DNA of 64,000 bases from contig CAWJUD010000002.1 in the NCBI GenBank assembly GCA_963845975.1, forward strand, positions 930,001 through 994,000. The letters are read 5' to 3'. The position numbers were made by a program, and so were the translations under genes. This DNA comes from JBEKIK01 sp963845975. GTDB lineage: Bacteria > Planctomycetota > Planctomycetia > Pirellulales > Thermoguttaceae. Positions 54,338 through 63,673 of the stretch are shown one piece after another. Numbering within the stretch: position 1 is the first letter of the stretch; every line of letters starts with the position of its first letter. The notes below the pieces were generated by a model. That model was not told the origin of the DNA, searched no databases, and was given only the letters and a program-made list of their open reading frames with translations.

Positions 54338-56134
54338 ATGAACGAGAACGCGAAAACTATTACTTTAGTGGCAATTGCGGCGGCGTTGGCGCTGATTGCC
54401 TGGATCAGCCGGCCCGGCGACTGGAGCGGCAGCCCGAACAAGGCCGTGGGCGAAAAACTCACCGCTGATTTTGATCCCTTGGCGGCCACCAGCTTGGATA
54501 TCACCGAGTACGACGAATCCACGGCCACGGTACATCCATTTCAGGTGGCCATGGTCGACGTTAAAGGCAAGCCTCGCTGGTCTATCCCCTCGCACAGCGA
54601 TTATCCGGCCGACGCCGAAAAACAAGTCGCCAATGCGGCAACCGCGCTCATGGGTTTGCAAATCCTCAGCGTGGAAGGCGACACTCCGGCCGACCACGAG
54701 AAATTCGGCGTCGTCGATCCGGATCCGAAGACGCTCAAGGCCGGGGCCAGCGGGGTGGGCATGCGGGTTACGATCCGCGATAAAAACAGCAAGGAATTAT
54801 TGTCGCTTATCATCGGCAAGGAAGTGCCGGGCAGGCCGGGTTTGCGGTACGTTCGCCGCACCGGCCAGGATCCCATATACACCGCGGCCGTCAGCACGGC
54901 GAATCTTTCCACGCAATTCGATCGATGGATTGAAAAGAACCTGTTGAAATTCAACGCCTGGGATATTCAAAACGTTCAAATCCACGATTATTCGGTGGAC
55001 GTCTTGCAAGGCGCAGTGGTGCAAAAAGGCGAAATGACACTTGAATACTCCGACCAGGCCGACCCGAAATGGAAACTCGTCGACGATCGCAGATTCACCG
55101 ACGACGGCAAATGGGAACCCGTCAAGTTGAAGGATGACGAGGAATTGAATGTCGCCAAGATAGATGAATTGAAATCCGCCCTGGACGATCTGAAAATTGT
55201 CGACGTCGTGCCCAAGCCCCAGGGGCTTAGCGCCGATCTTAAAGCCTCGGCCGATTTCATGAAAAAGGTGGATTCCCTGCTTACACTGCAATCCCGGGGA
55301 TTCTTTCCGGCGAAGATGGACGGGCAGGTTGAACTGTTTTCCAAGGAGGGCGAAGTCCGCTCGTTGATGAAAGACGGCGTGGAATATGTGCTGCGCTTCG
55401 GCGATATAACAGCCAGGGGCGACTCCGGAACGGCCAAGCAAGATGAGAAAGACAAAGAGAAAAAGGAAGGCCAGGAAAAGGAAGGGAAAAAGCCCGCCAC
55501 GGGGCAGAATCGTTATTTATTCGTAATGGCCGAGTTTAAAGCGGAGGCGATTCCTAAGCCGAAATTAGAGCCGCTGCCGGAGGCCAAGCCGGAAGGGGAA
55601 AACAAGCCTGCCGCCGAATCAAAAGAAGCGGTTAAGCCCGAGGTGAAACCGGCCGAGGCCAAGGATGCCGTCAAGGCGGAGGGGAAAGGCGCGGAGGCCA
55701 AGGAAACGGTCAAGGCGGAGGAGAAAGCAACCGAGTCCAAGGAAAAAACGGCCGGTGAAGAGGGTGAGAAGAGCGAAAAGAGCGAGAATGGCGAGAAGAG
55801 TGCGATGCCCGGCGAAAAAGCCGCGGAAAAACCATCCATCGAGGCCGAGCGGCAAGGGATCGAGAAGGAAAACAAGCGGAAACAGGAAGAGTATGAAGGA
55901 AAACTTGCCGCCGGTAAAAAACACGCCGAAGAACTCAATGCTCGATTTGCCGATTGGTACTACATTATTTCCGACGATGTATATCGTAAAATCCGCCTAG
56001 GGCACGATGATATTATCAAGAAAAAAGACAAGAAGGACGCAAAGGCCGGCAATGCCGACAACGAGGCTTTATCTCCCACCAATCCGGCAATAGATTTCAA
56101 TAATCTACAAAAGCAAGGCCCTGGGGGAAAGTAA
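54338..56134 (+). CDS. DUF4340 protein of the GldA/GldFG operon
   Basis: 598 residues. A single N-terminal membrane helix (ITLVAIAAALALIAWISRP), then a DUF4340 domain (LSLIIGKEVPGRPGLRYVRR, FDRWIEKNLLKFNAWDIQ, and LVDDRRFTDDGKW). From about 360 to 520 comes an Ala/Glu/Lys/Pro-rich low-complexity segment (KKEGQEKEGKKPA, KEAVKPEVKPAEAK), and a short C-terminal part. Together with the ATPase and GldFG fusion it probably forms one transport complex across the cytoplasmic membrane and periplasm. The low-complexity segment is longer than in typical members. Confidence 0.8.
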   Translation: MNENAKTITLVAIAAALALIAWISRPGDWSGSPNKAVGEKLTADFDPLAATSLDITEYDESTATVHPFQVAMVDVKGKPRWSIPSHSDYPADAEKQVANAATALMGLQILSVEGDTPADHEKFGVVDPDPKTLKAGASGVGMRVTIRDKNSKELLSLIIGKEVPGRPGLRYVRRTGQDPIYTAAVSTANLSTQFDRWIEKNLLKFNAWDIQNVQIHDYSVDVLQGAVVQKGEMTLEYSDQADPKWKLVDDRRFTDDGKWEPVKLKDDEELNVAKIDELKSALDDLKIVDVVPKPQGLSADLKASADFMKKVDSLLTLQSRGFFPAKMDGQVELFSKEGEVRSLMKDGVEYVLRFGDITARGDSGTAKQDEKDKEKKEGQEKEGKKPATGQNRYLFVMAEFKAEAIPKPKLEPLPEAKPEGENKPAAESKEAVKPEVKPAEAKDAVKAEGKGAEAKETVKAEEKATESKEKTAGEEGEKSEKSENGEKSAMPGEKAAEKPSIEAERQGIEKENKRKQEEYEGKLAAGKKHAEELNARFADWYYIISDDVYRKIRLGHDDIIKKKDKKDAKAGNADNEALSPTNPAIDFNNLQKQGPGGK

Positions 56135-56214
56135 AACTATAAAGGTTTTACGCACTTCTGGCATGCCCACGCAAGCGTGGGCATGGCACCCGCATGGCGC
56201 CCGGCCCATATATT

Positions 56215-56234
56215 GCGAAACCGCAAGAGGTTTA
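56215..56234. repeat. Variant AAACCGCAAGAGGTTT palindrome
   Basis: Variant of the 26416 family with one base change, overlapping the 3' end of the UDPGP gene region; a GCATGCCCACGCAAGCGTGGGC palindrome lies just before it (56161-56186). Confidence 0.6.
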
Positions 56235-56246
56235 TTTGGCCTGGCA

Positions 56247-57638
56247 TCAGGAAAAGTACGTCGGCTTTGTTACACGTGTGCCGGAAGGGATTTTTTGGGC
56301 CAGTTCGTCGGTATCCAGGGCGAATAGCGGGCAAATTTCCACGGCTATGCCTTTGGCCACTTCGGCGCCGGCTTGTTTCAGCCAGCGGGCGTGCTGGGCG
56401 ATCATCATGCTTTGGACCATCTCCGGCGTATCGGATGCTGCGCCGGGGGCGTTTTTCAGCGGGGCAAAACCATCTTGGGGATCTATTTCCACGACAACGG
56501 CATTCGCCGAAAAAGGCATCAGATCGAAAATAAACCGCTCGAACTTGACGGCATTGGGAGTCATGGGCTCGACAGGGCGTCCGCCGGCGTCGATATGGGC
56601 CACTTTTTTGAGGGCGTAATGGAACGGCAGGCCATCGGCTGATTCGGCCATTCGTGCGAGCATGGCCGTGTCTAAAACATGGACCGCGATGCTGCCGGCC
56701 CAAATGGCCAGCGAGCCGTCCTGGTTGCGGCGTCGGGCCACGTCGTCGGGCAGGTCGCTGTATTCGATCACGTGCGAGCGGCCGTCGACCTGCACCACGT
56801 TTCCCACTTTGTCCATCGGATCGCGCTTGGAGATCACCTGGGTGGTGAGTTCTGAATTTGACAGAATGTGGTAGCCGATGAATTCCGGTCCGCAGACGTC
56901 GACCAAGGGATTGTCGACTTGGAAGTAGAACAATTGGCGGATTCCTCGGCGCCGGGCGTCTTCCAGTCCGCCGCTTGCGGCCAGGGCGGCCAACGTGCCG
57001 CCGTGTCCGTCCGGGCTCAGCGCAATCTGAGATGGAGATTCCAAAAGCACCTTGCCGGTTGCCGCATCGACCGCGGGCATGGTGCCTTGGCAAAAGATAA
57101 ACAGATCGTCTTCGGGCAATCCGAACCGATTATGCTCTTTGAAGAAGGCCACGGTTTCGACGTGCGTTTTGGGGCTGGTCATCAGGTAGAGGGGGATTTT
57201 CACCCCATGGCGGCGCGAGGCGGCGAGGATTTTTTCCACGTGAATTTGAAACAGCGTGCGATGCGACACCGGCCCGATGGAATACATGCCCTTGGGATGA
57301 TCGAAACCCAGCCGGGTCCCCTGCCCTCCGGCCACTAGGATCGCTCCCACGTGACCGGCGGCCAATGCCTCGCGTCCCCTGCGGCGGGCTTGCTGGGGAG
57401 TGTAAGGATTTTGCGAGCTGTTCAAACGAATCGCCGGCGGAGGCGAGGCGCGGTTGGCCAACTCACGAACGCCGGTTTGATCGTTCCGACGGCAATAAAG
57501 TTTGTCCAGCAACACGAAGTCGATGCGGCGGATCTGCCCGGCCAGGTCCCGGCGCTGACCGTCGTTTAACCGGTCCCAAAAGGCCAATAAATGTTCCTGC
57601 CCATGCGGGGCCAAAATGGATAATAGGGCGTCTTTCAC
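56247..57638 (-). CDS. UDPGP-family sugar-nucleotide pyrophosphorylase
   Basis: 463 residues. The uridylyltransferase motif AILVAGGQGTRLGFDHPKGMY is followed by PKTHVETVAFFKEHNRFGL, SPDGHGGTLAALAASGG and the substrate-binding YFQVDNPLVDVCGPEFIGYH. This is the eukaryotic-like UDP-N-acetylglucosamine or UDP-glucose pyrophosphorylase family, which makes UDP-sugars from UTP and sugar-1-phosphate. Specificity is not resolved from the residues. Its stop is 113 bases from the DUF4340 gene, on the opposite strand. Confidence 0.87.
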   Translation of the reverse strand: MKDALLSILAPHGQEHLLAFWDRLNDGQRRDLAGQIRRIDFVLLDKLYCRRNDQTGVRELANRASPPPAIRLNSSQNPYTPQQARRRGREALAAGHVGAILVAGGQGTRLGFDHPKGMYSIGPVSHRTLFQIHVEKILAASRRHGVKIPLYLMTSPKTHVETVAFFKEHNRFGLPEDDLFIFCQGTMPAVDAATGKVLLESPSQIALSPDGHGGTLAALAASGGLEDARRRGIRQLFYFQVDNPLVDVCGPEFIGYHILSNSELTTQVISKRDPMDKVGNVVQVDGRSHVIEYSDLPDDVARRRNQDGSLAIWAGSIAVHVLDTAMLARMAESADGLPFHYALKKVAHIDAGGRPVEPMTPNAVKFERFIFDLMPFSANAVVVEIDPQDGFAPLKNAPGAASDTPEMVQSMMIAQHARWLKQAGAEVAKGIAVEICPLFALDTDELAQKIPSGTRVTKPTYFS

Positions 57639-57665
57639 GGGAGTGGTTATCTATGTTACTGAAAA

Positions 57666-57693
57666 AGCCGGGTGTATTCACCCGGGGGTAAAT
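57666..57693. repeat. GCCGGGTGTATTCACCCGGGGGTAAAT repeat
   Basis: Hairpin of the same family as 13765 and 21361, immediately upstream of the UDPGP start on that gene's 5' side. Confidence 0.7.
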
Positions 57694-57747
57694 ATTAGCA
57701 ATGGCATTTCAATTATATAGCAGCTTGGCTGGAGATCGTCAAGAAAG

Positions 57748-57811
57748 CAACAAACCGCAAAACTTTTTCTCGTGCTATGTTGGGCACGGAGAGGCGTTTT
57801 GCGGTTTGTTG
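57748..57811 (-). terminator. Long-stem terminator for the porin gene
   Basis: Perfect 16-bp inverted repeat (57748-57763, 57796-57811) with a 32-base loop, 16 bases downstream of the porin stop on the minus strand, followed in that direction by a pyrimidine-rich GCTTTCTT. Confidence 0.6.
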
Positions 57812-57827
57812 TTATTATAAACGTCTC

Positions 57828-59268
57828 TTAAAACGTTACGATCATGTTTGAGGCGAAGGTGAACTGGCTGCTACGGAGATGGTCGCCGAAGGGAAGCGGA
57901 CGTTGGGGATCGGGATTCAGCGGTCCGTCGTAGGCGTCCCATCTGACCTCCGGACCGAAGACGACGTTCGGGCTGGGACGCCAATTCAGGCCGAGTGTGA
58001 CATCGTGGAAGCTGCCCGTGAAACCGGGCGAGCCGTCCCATCCGCGATCGGTCAACAGAACGTTGCCAATGCCGGCAATCCGCGCGCCTTCCTCGTCGCG
58101 GACCCATTCGTAGCGCGCCCGCCGACCATTTCGGGTTCAGCTTGTAGATGAGAACTTCTTCCAAGCCGTACCAGTTGGCGTTTTGTCCCGGAGTAACGAA
58201 GGAGCCGTTTTTCTCTTGACCCACGTCAATTTGCGTAGCATATTGTAATTTCTCGGTGAACTGGTTCGTGTAGACGATATAGCAGCTGTCGCGCTCGTGC
58301 AATCCCGTGAAACCAAGTTGGGGTCCGGTGTCGGCCATCACGGAAAGGGTTTGCTTCTTGCTGTCGCTGGTCCATTTGAGGCCTCCGAGGAAATTCCAGG
58401 TATTCGTGGGATCTTCGAACTCCTGCCAGCCGCGATTGATCCCGCCGGAAGCTTTCCAGCCGTGGCCCAGGTTATAATCTGCCTGGAGGCCGGTAACCAA
58501 CACCGGGTCGAAATAACCCGACATCAAGTAACTGTGCGAGTAGAAGAAATTCATTGGTGCGGGGACTACTTCATAGCTGGTGAAGGTTGCGAAGTGACCC
58601 ATTTTGACGGTTAAATCGTTGACGGCCACCTCCATATAAAACTGGGGTAGTACCAGGCCGTAGAAGCTATTCGGGTCGTCGAAGCGGTTTTCCAGGCCGA
58701 AGCATTGACCGAAGCGCCAATCAGTGCCGTAGTCCACGTCGACCCGTCCGCCCAGGTCCCAACCGCAGCCGTCGGTGTTGGTTGGCCGATTGAAGTACAA
58801 CCACGCCTGATTCAATTGATATTCGCGGTCGCGGTCGTTAGTGAGATTAGGCCCATTGAACCGGTCCGCCGGGCGGAGGTTATTAAAGGTGATACCCTGT
58901 TCGATCCAGCCGCCCATGTCGATATTGTGTTGCTGAAAGAAACAGGGTTGAGGCAAATGCCAAGGTTTCGGCGGGTCGGGCGGCGGTGCATATCCGGATG
59001 CATAGTTTTCCGGCGTCTCTTGAGCCGAATTTGAAGACGGCTGTTCAACGGCGGGTGCACCCGCCGAAGTTTTCGTATCGGCCCATTCAAGCGTGTTTTG
59101 CCGTGCCTGATAAGAATCTGTATTCGAGTAACTCTCATAGTCGTACACTGTCCGCACAACCGAGGCCGGCTGGCGGATCGAGTCTGCTGCCCACGTCGGA
59201 TTTTCCAGCGCGATAAACATTATCGCCATGTTCATGGCAATTAATGCCACCCAATTTAGCAGTTTCAT
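57828..59268 (-). CDS. Outer-membrane BBP2-type beta-barrel protein, frameshifted
   Basis: About 480 residues. ATG 59268 (MKLLNW) is chosen because AAGGAG lies seven bases before it, whereas ATG 59274 would leave only a one-base gap. Signal peptide (LIAMNMAIMFIALENPTWA), a Ser/Pro-rich spacer, then a barrel region with alternating aromatic and polar residues: WIEQGITFNN, LGGRVDVDYGTDWRFG, YMEVAVNDLTVKMGHF, GLKWTSDSKKQTLSV. A frame change near 58115 restores the end FTGSFHDVTLGLNWRPSPN and the final Phe. The family resembles OmpL-like porins of planctomycetes. Confidence 0.82.
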
Positions 59269-59556
59269 CTTCATACTCCTTAAAAATGAAGTCTGAGTTA
59301 CTATCGGAATAGAACGAAGCCGCCAATAGCACAAGAACCGCCGTAAATACCCTGTTAGAGCGGATTGGATGTGCGGACTATAGGAATATGTGGCTTGGGA
59401 AAAATGTACGGTGGCGGCCGCGAATCTGATCGCCGGGCGATTGCAATCCCCCGTCATAAAAAAGCAAAATGTTTAAGCAAACTATTTGTGAAATTGCATA
59501 AAAAGCAATTATCGCAAAAAGAACGATTATGCCGGTTGTAACGATCCATAACGGTT

Positions 59557-60627
59557 TTATCCGCCGGTGAATTCATAGCGCAAGAATTGCGCGGCGGCGT
59601 CCCATTTCTCCGCGGCGGCGGAGAAATCGACTTGCATCGGTTTGACAGTTTTGGGCGATTCCAGGCGGATTTTTACGTTCGTTTGCGGATTCAGCGGGAT
59701 TTGCGCACTGGCGCCTTTGGCAAGTTTTTCCTCCACGGCGGGTGAAAGCAGGTAATCCAGCAAGCGTCTGGCATTTTGCATATTCGGACTGCCGCGGATA
59801 ATCGCCAACGTATTGGGAATAAAAAGCGTGCCCAGGCCGTCCGGGCCTTGATCGGGGTATATGATCGCAACCGGCAGGCCTTTTTCCAACTCGATTATGG
59901 CGTCGTCGGTATCGGTAATTCCGAAGGCCAGTTGTCCCCCGCCCACGGCAAGGGCCACTTGCTTGTTGCCGGAAACGATCCGCACGTCGTTTGCTTTTAG
60001 TTGTTTGAAAAAGGCCTTTGCCTTTTCATCGCCCCAGGCGGCGAACAGGCAGGCCGCATGCGTGGCTGTAGTGCCAAAAAGCGGCTTGGCCATTGCGCAT
60101 CGGCCTTTCCAGCGCGGATCGGCAAGATCGTTGATTGATTTGGGTCTTTCGGATTCGGGAATTAGCTTGGTGTTGACGATAAGCACGCGGGCCCGGGCAG
60201 CGAAGCCATACCAAAGTCCTTCCGGCGAACGGAACTCGGCGGGATAATATTGGCCGATGGGCGAATCGTAGGCTTCCAACAGTCCTTGGCGCTCGAGGCG
60301 CAAGGTGTTGAGGATCTCGTTGTTCCAAAAAACGTCGCAGCGCGGCCGGTTGTGTTCGGCCGATATGGCCTCGGCCAGCCCCACGGTTTTAGTCGATTCG
60401 GTGTCGAATTTCGCCCGCACGGTTATGCCGGCGACGGCGGTGAAATCGTCGAAGATCGGCTGGGAGAATTCGGAGTCCAAGGCCGTGTAAACCACGACTT
60501 CCCGGCCGGAAGAAGACCAGCAGCCGGTTAAAGCAGAGAAATAAGACTGCAAATTGCAAATTGCAAATTGCAAATTGTAAATTGTAAAAAGAACTATGCA
60601 AAATAGACTTTGTAAAGCCGCGGCCAT
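59557..60627 (-). CDS. Iron(III)-type ABC solute-binding lipoprotein
   Basis: 356 residues as drawn. The mature part is FutA/FbpA-like: VVVYTALDSEFSQPIFDDF, TVGLAEAISAEHNRPRCDVF, NSEILNTLRLERQG-like, SINDLADPRWKGRCAMAKPLFGTTATH and GLGTLFIPNTLAIIRG. A lipobox (SALTGC) at residue 32-37 suggests a lipoprotein. The signal region (VLFTIYNLQFAICNLQS) is the translation of a 7-bp tandem array at 60549-60590, odd for a signal peptide. No permease or ATPase gene is adjacent, so the rest of the transporter must be elsewhere. Iron is the most likely ligand. Confidence 0.85.
   Translation of the reverse strand: MAAALQSLFCIVLFTIYNLQFAICNLQSYFSALTGCWSSSGREVVVYTALDSEFSQPIFDDFTAVAGITVRAKFDTESTKTVGLAEAISAEHNRPRCDVFWNNEILNTLRLERQGLLEAYDSPIGQYYPAEFRSPEGLWYGFAARARVLIVNTKLIPESERPKSINDLADPRWKGRCAMAKPLFGTTATHAACLFAAWGDEKAKAFFKQLKANDVRIVSGNKQVALAVGGGQLAFGITDTDDAIIELEKGLPVAIIYPDQGPDGLGTLFIPNTLAIIRGSPNMQNARRLLDYLLSPAVEEKLAKGASAQIPLNPQTNVKIRLESPKTVKPMQVDFSAAAEKWDAAAQFLRYEFTGG
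60549..60590. repeat. Heptamer array, unit GCAAATT, inside a coding region
   Basis: Six 7-bp units (four GCAAATT, then GTAAATT and GTAAAAA). It lies inside the solute-binding gene and encodes residues of its signal peptide. Three units make 21 bases, seven codons, so the array keeps the frame. Confidence 0.85.
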
Positions 60628-60772
60628 TGGCCGCAGGATATTGTGGATTCGATTTTCCCACTATATATCTCCTTTCAGATTTCACATGATATCGTATAAT
60701 ATTAAGAGGTATTTAGCAATCCACGAGCAATAATTCAGCGCGTAAAAAACCGTCCAACAAGCGGATTGAGCG

Positions 60773-62122
60773 ATGAGTAGTCGAATTAGCGTTTATTGCA
60801 TTACCGGCCTTGTGCTTTCGGGATGCTTTATCCTCTGCAACCGATTGGATGTCGTAAAAGCGGCCCAGGCGGGGAAAATCGTTGCTCCGCATAGGCGCCC
60901 TATCGATGAAGCAAAGGCCTTGTCTTACGGCATACGCAAGTTGCCGGGTAAACGGCTTGCGCTTTATACCGACGCAAGCGGTGAAGAAATCGACCGCCTG
61001 CCCGAGGTTTTCGATCAGGCATTTCTACAGTATTGCGAATATTTTCATGTTCCGCCCGGCGAATTGGCCGACTGGAGCATGAGGGGGTTTCTGATGAAGG
61101 AGAAATCCCGATTCCTACAAACCGGCCTTTTGCCCGGCGGTTTGCCGGATTTTCCCCACGGTTTTTCGCTCGATCATGAACTCTGGATTTACGATCAACC
61201 CGGCGATTACTACCGCCGTCACCTGCTGTTGCACGAAGGCGTGCACGGTTTCATGAACACCGTGCTGGGCGGTTGCGGTCCGACGTGGTACATGGAAGGC
61301 ATGGCCGAGATGCTCTCTACGCACGAGTTGAAAGACAGCCGGCTAAAGCTCAATTACTTCCCGAAAAATCGCGAGGAAGTGCCGGAGTGGGGACGCATTA
61401 AACTTATTAAAGACGCCGTTGCCGGCAATCGGGCGCAATCGCTGCGCACGGTCATCGAGGGGCCGCGTAATCTGCAAAAGGAAACCGAGTTGTATGCCTG
61501 GAGCTGGGCCGCCGCCGCTTTTTTGGATCGCCATCCGCGGTATCACGATCGGTTCCGTGAGCTGTACAAACGCGTGCGCCTGCCTGACTTCAACCAATTT
61601 GTCTTTGAGGTTTTCAAAAACGACTGGGAGCAATTAAGCGAAGAATGGCAGGTGTTTATCGCCGGACTGGAATACGGTTATGATGTTGACCGCACGATGA
61701 TCGATTTCACCCCGGGCAGTCCGCTGCCGGAAAAAGGGGGTGGTGTTGTTATAGCGGCCGATCGCGGCTGGCAAAACAGCGGCATTCTCTTGCAGGCGGG
61801 CGTAAAGTATCAATTAAAAGCCTCGGGCCGGTATCAAGTGGCAAATCAGCCGAAAATCTGGTGGTGCGAACCCGGCGGTGTTTCGATCCGCTATTATCAA
61901 GGCCGGCCGTTGGGCGTTCTGCTGGCCGCCGTACGGCCGGAGAAACCTGATGAAAAGAGCCCGAGTGTTTTTCTTAAGCCGATAACCGTTGGGCTGGGGA
62001 CGACTATTATGCCTGAGCAATCCGGCACTCTGTTCCTTAAAATCAACGATTCGGCCGCCGAATTGGACGACAACGCGGGAGAGTTAAAATTGGAGATATT
62101 TCCACAGCTGCTGAGGGGTTGA
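60773..62122 (+). CDS. Secreted gluzincin-like protein with C-terminal carbohydrate-like domain
   Basis: 449 residues. Signal or lipoprotein N-terminus (YCITGLVLSGCFILC), then a DUF1570-type region with HEGVHGFMNTVLGG, which carries the HExxH zinc site, and GMAEMLSTHEL supplying the downstream Glu of gluzincins. The last 130 residues (VVIAADRGWQNSGILLQAG, VKYQLKASGRYQVANQPKIWW) look like a PA-IL/LecA-type sugar-binding fold. A secreted metalloprotease-like enzyme that recognises glycan is plausible; activity is not proven. ATG 60773, no neighbour in operon. Confidence 0.7.
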   Translation: MSSRISVYCITGLVLSGCFILCNRLDVVKAAQAGKIVAPHRRPIDEAKALSYGIRKLPGKRLALYTDASGEEIDRLPEVFDQAFLQYCEYFHVPPGELADWSMRGFLMKEKSRFLQTGLLPGGLPDFPHGFSLDHELWIYDQPGDYYRRHLLLHEGVHGFMNTVLGGCGPTWYMEGMAEMLSTHELKDSRLKLNYFPKNREEVPEWGRIKLIKDAVAGNRAQSLRTVIEGPRNLQKETELYAWSWAAAAFLDRHPRYHDRFRELYKRVRLPDFNQFVFEVFKNDWEQLSEEWQVFIAGLEYGYDVDRTMIDFTPGSPLPEKGGGVVIAADRGWQNSGILLQAGVKYQLKASGRYQVANQPKIWWCEPGGVSIRYYQGRPLGVLLAAVRPEKPDEKSPSVFLKPITVGLGTTIMPEQSGTLFLKINDSAAELDDNAGELKLEIFPQLLRG

Positions 62123-62137
62123 AGAAGGCCATTTATT

Positions 62138-63562
62138 TTAGAACGGCAGATCGTGCTCGTCGCGGCGGCGGATGCGGTCGAGGCGATCGAGGAGTTGGCG
62201 TTTGCGCTGGCTTTCGGGGAGTTTGCCAAGTTCGCGCTCGATCACGGTTTCGCCTTGGGCCCGGGTTTCGGACGAGGCGTAGTCGATCAGATATTCCAGC
62301 AGCGTTGTGAGGGCATTGGGCGTGCATAGATTTTGTATGAAGCCCGGGATGGCGAATTCCATGAACTGTTCGCCGGTCCGGCCCAGGCGGTAGCAGGCGG
62401 TGCAGAAACTGGGAATGTAGCCGTCGACGAGCAGTTCCCGGAGGACCATGTCCAGCGGCCGGATGTCGCCTAGTTCGAATTGTTCGCGCTGCATAACTTG
62501 CGTATCGCCCAGTTCGGTGTATCCGCCCAGTTCGATGCGCGAGCCGGCGTCGATTTGCGAAACGCCCAAGGCCAGGACTTCGCGGCGGACCTCCGGCGGC
62601 TCGCGGGCCGTGAGCACCATGCCGGTATAGGGCACGGATAGCCGCAGGATAGCCGCCAACCGCTTGAAATTTTCGTCGGAAACGAGATATTTATCGTCAA
62701 GTTTCACGCCGCTGGCCGGGCGCAGCCGGGGGAAGCTGATTGTGTGCGGTCCGACATTGTAATGTTTCTGCAAATGCAGGGCGTGAGAGACCAGCCCAAG
62801 AACCTCGAATCGCCAATCGTATAGCCCGAATAAGGCCCCGATGCCCACGTCGTCGCATTCCGCTTCTATCGCCCGGGCCACGCCGTCCAGGCGCCAGAGG
62901 TAATCGGCCTTGCGGGTATGGGGCGGATGCACGCGGCGGTAGGTTTCGTGATGGTACGTCTCTTGGAAGATCTGATAGGTTGCGATCTTGGCGGCATTGA
63001 TGATTGCGTAGCCCTGGTGATCCATGGGCGCGGCATTGATGCTGACCCTGCGGATTTCGCCATGGTGCGATGCCGTCCCGTAAACGTGCTGCACGCATTC
63101 GGCGATAAAGTCGGCGTCATAGTGCGGATGATCGCCGAAGACCAGGATCAGGCGCTTGTGCCCCTTGTTTTCCAGGGCTAATACTTGCGTGCGGATTTCA
63201 TCTTCGTCGAGCGTGCGGCGGACGACTTCACGGTTCGAGCGGCGGAAAGCGCAGTATTGGCAGTCGTTGTTGCACTCGTTGCCGATGTAAAGCGGGGCGA
63301 AGATCACAATGCGGTTGCCGTATACGTCGCGTTTGAGCCGCCTGGCGGCGTCGAAGATCTCATCGATCAGTTCCGGCTGATCGGCGGACAGCAGCGCGGC
63401 CGTTTCCTCGACTGCCAGGGGCTGCTTGGCCATGCTTTTGGCAATAATGTCGCGAACCTCGGCGGCGTCCGCACACCGGTTTAACAGGCGGTGCAAATGC
63501 TCGTCGTCGATAAAGTCGCGACCGCTTTGACTGAGTTTCGTTCGATCAATGACAGACGACAT
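62138..63562 (-). CDS. hydG: HydG, radical SAM maturase of [FeFe] hydrogenase
   Basis: 474 residues. Radical SAM cluster ligands Cys97, Cys101 and Cys104 (CNNDCQYC), a GDHPHYDADF stretch, IFQETYHHETYRRVHP, and the C-terminal extra-cluster motif PSFCTACYRLGRTGEQFMEF that distinguishes HydG from ThiH. HydG cleaves tyrosine to CO and cyanide for the H-cluster. No HydE or HydF and no [FeFe] catalytic subunit are in the window, so the target enzyme is elsewhere. The 15-base gap after the metalloprotease gene stop is tail-to-tail. Confidence 0.92.
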   Translation of the reverse strand: MSSVIDRTKLSQSGRDFIDDEHLHRLLNRCADAAEVRDIIAKSMAKQPLAVEETAALLSADQPELIDEIFDAARRLKRDVYGNRIVIFAPLYIGNECNNDCQYCAFRRSNREVVRRTLDEDEIRTQVLALENKGHKRLILVFGDHPHYDADFIAECVQHVYGTASHHGEIRRVSINAAPMDHQGYAIINAAKIATYQIFQETYHHETYRRVHPPHTRKADYLWRLDGVARAIEAECDDVGIGALFGLYDWRFEVLGLVSHALHLQKHYNVGPHTISFPRLRPASGVKLDDKYLVSDENFKRLAAILRLSVPYTGMVLTAREPPEVRREVLALGVSQIDAGSRIELGGYTELGDTQVMQREQFELGDIRPLDMVLRELLVDGYIPSFCTACYRLGRTGEQFMEFAIPGFIQNLCTPNALTTLLEYLIDYASSETRAQGETVIERELGKLPESQRKRQLLDRLDRIRRRDEHDLPF

Positions 63563-63673
63563 AGGTAGCAGACTTTATAGAATGATGTCCCAGGCGAATA
63601 TTGAAAAAGCGAGTCCAATCCTGGAAAAGACGGTTTTAAATCTAGCTTGTACTCATAAGTATTGTATACAGAA

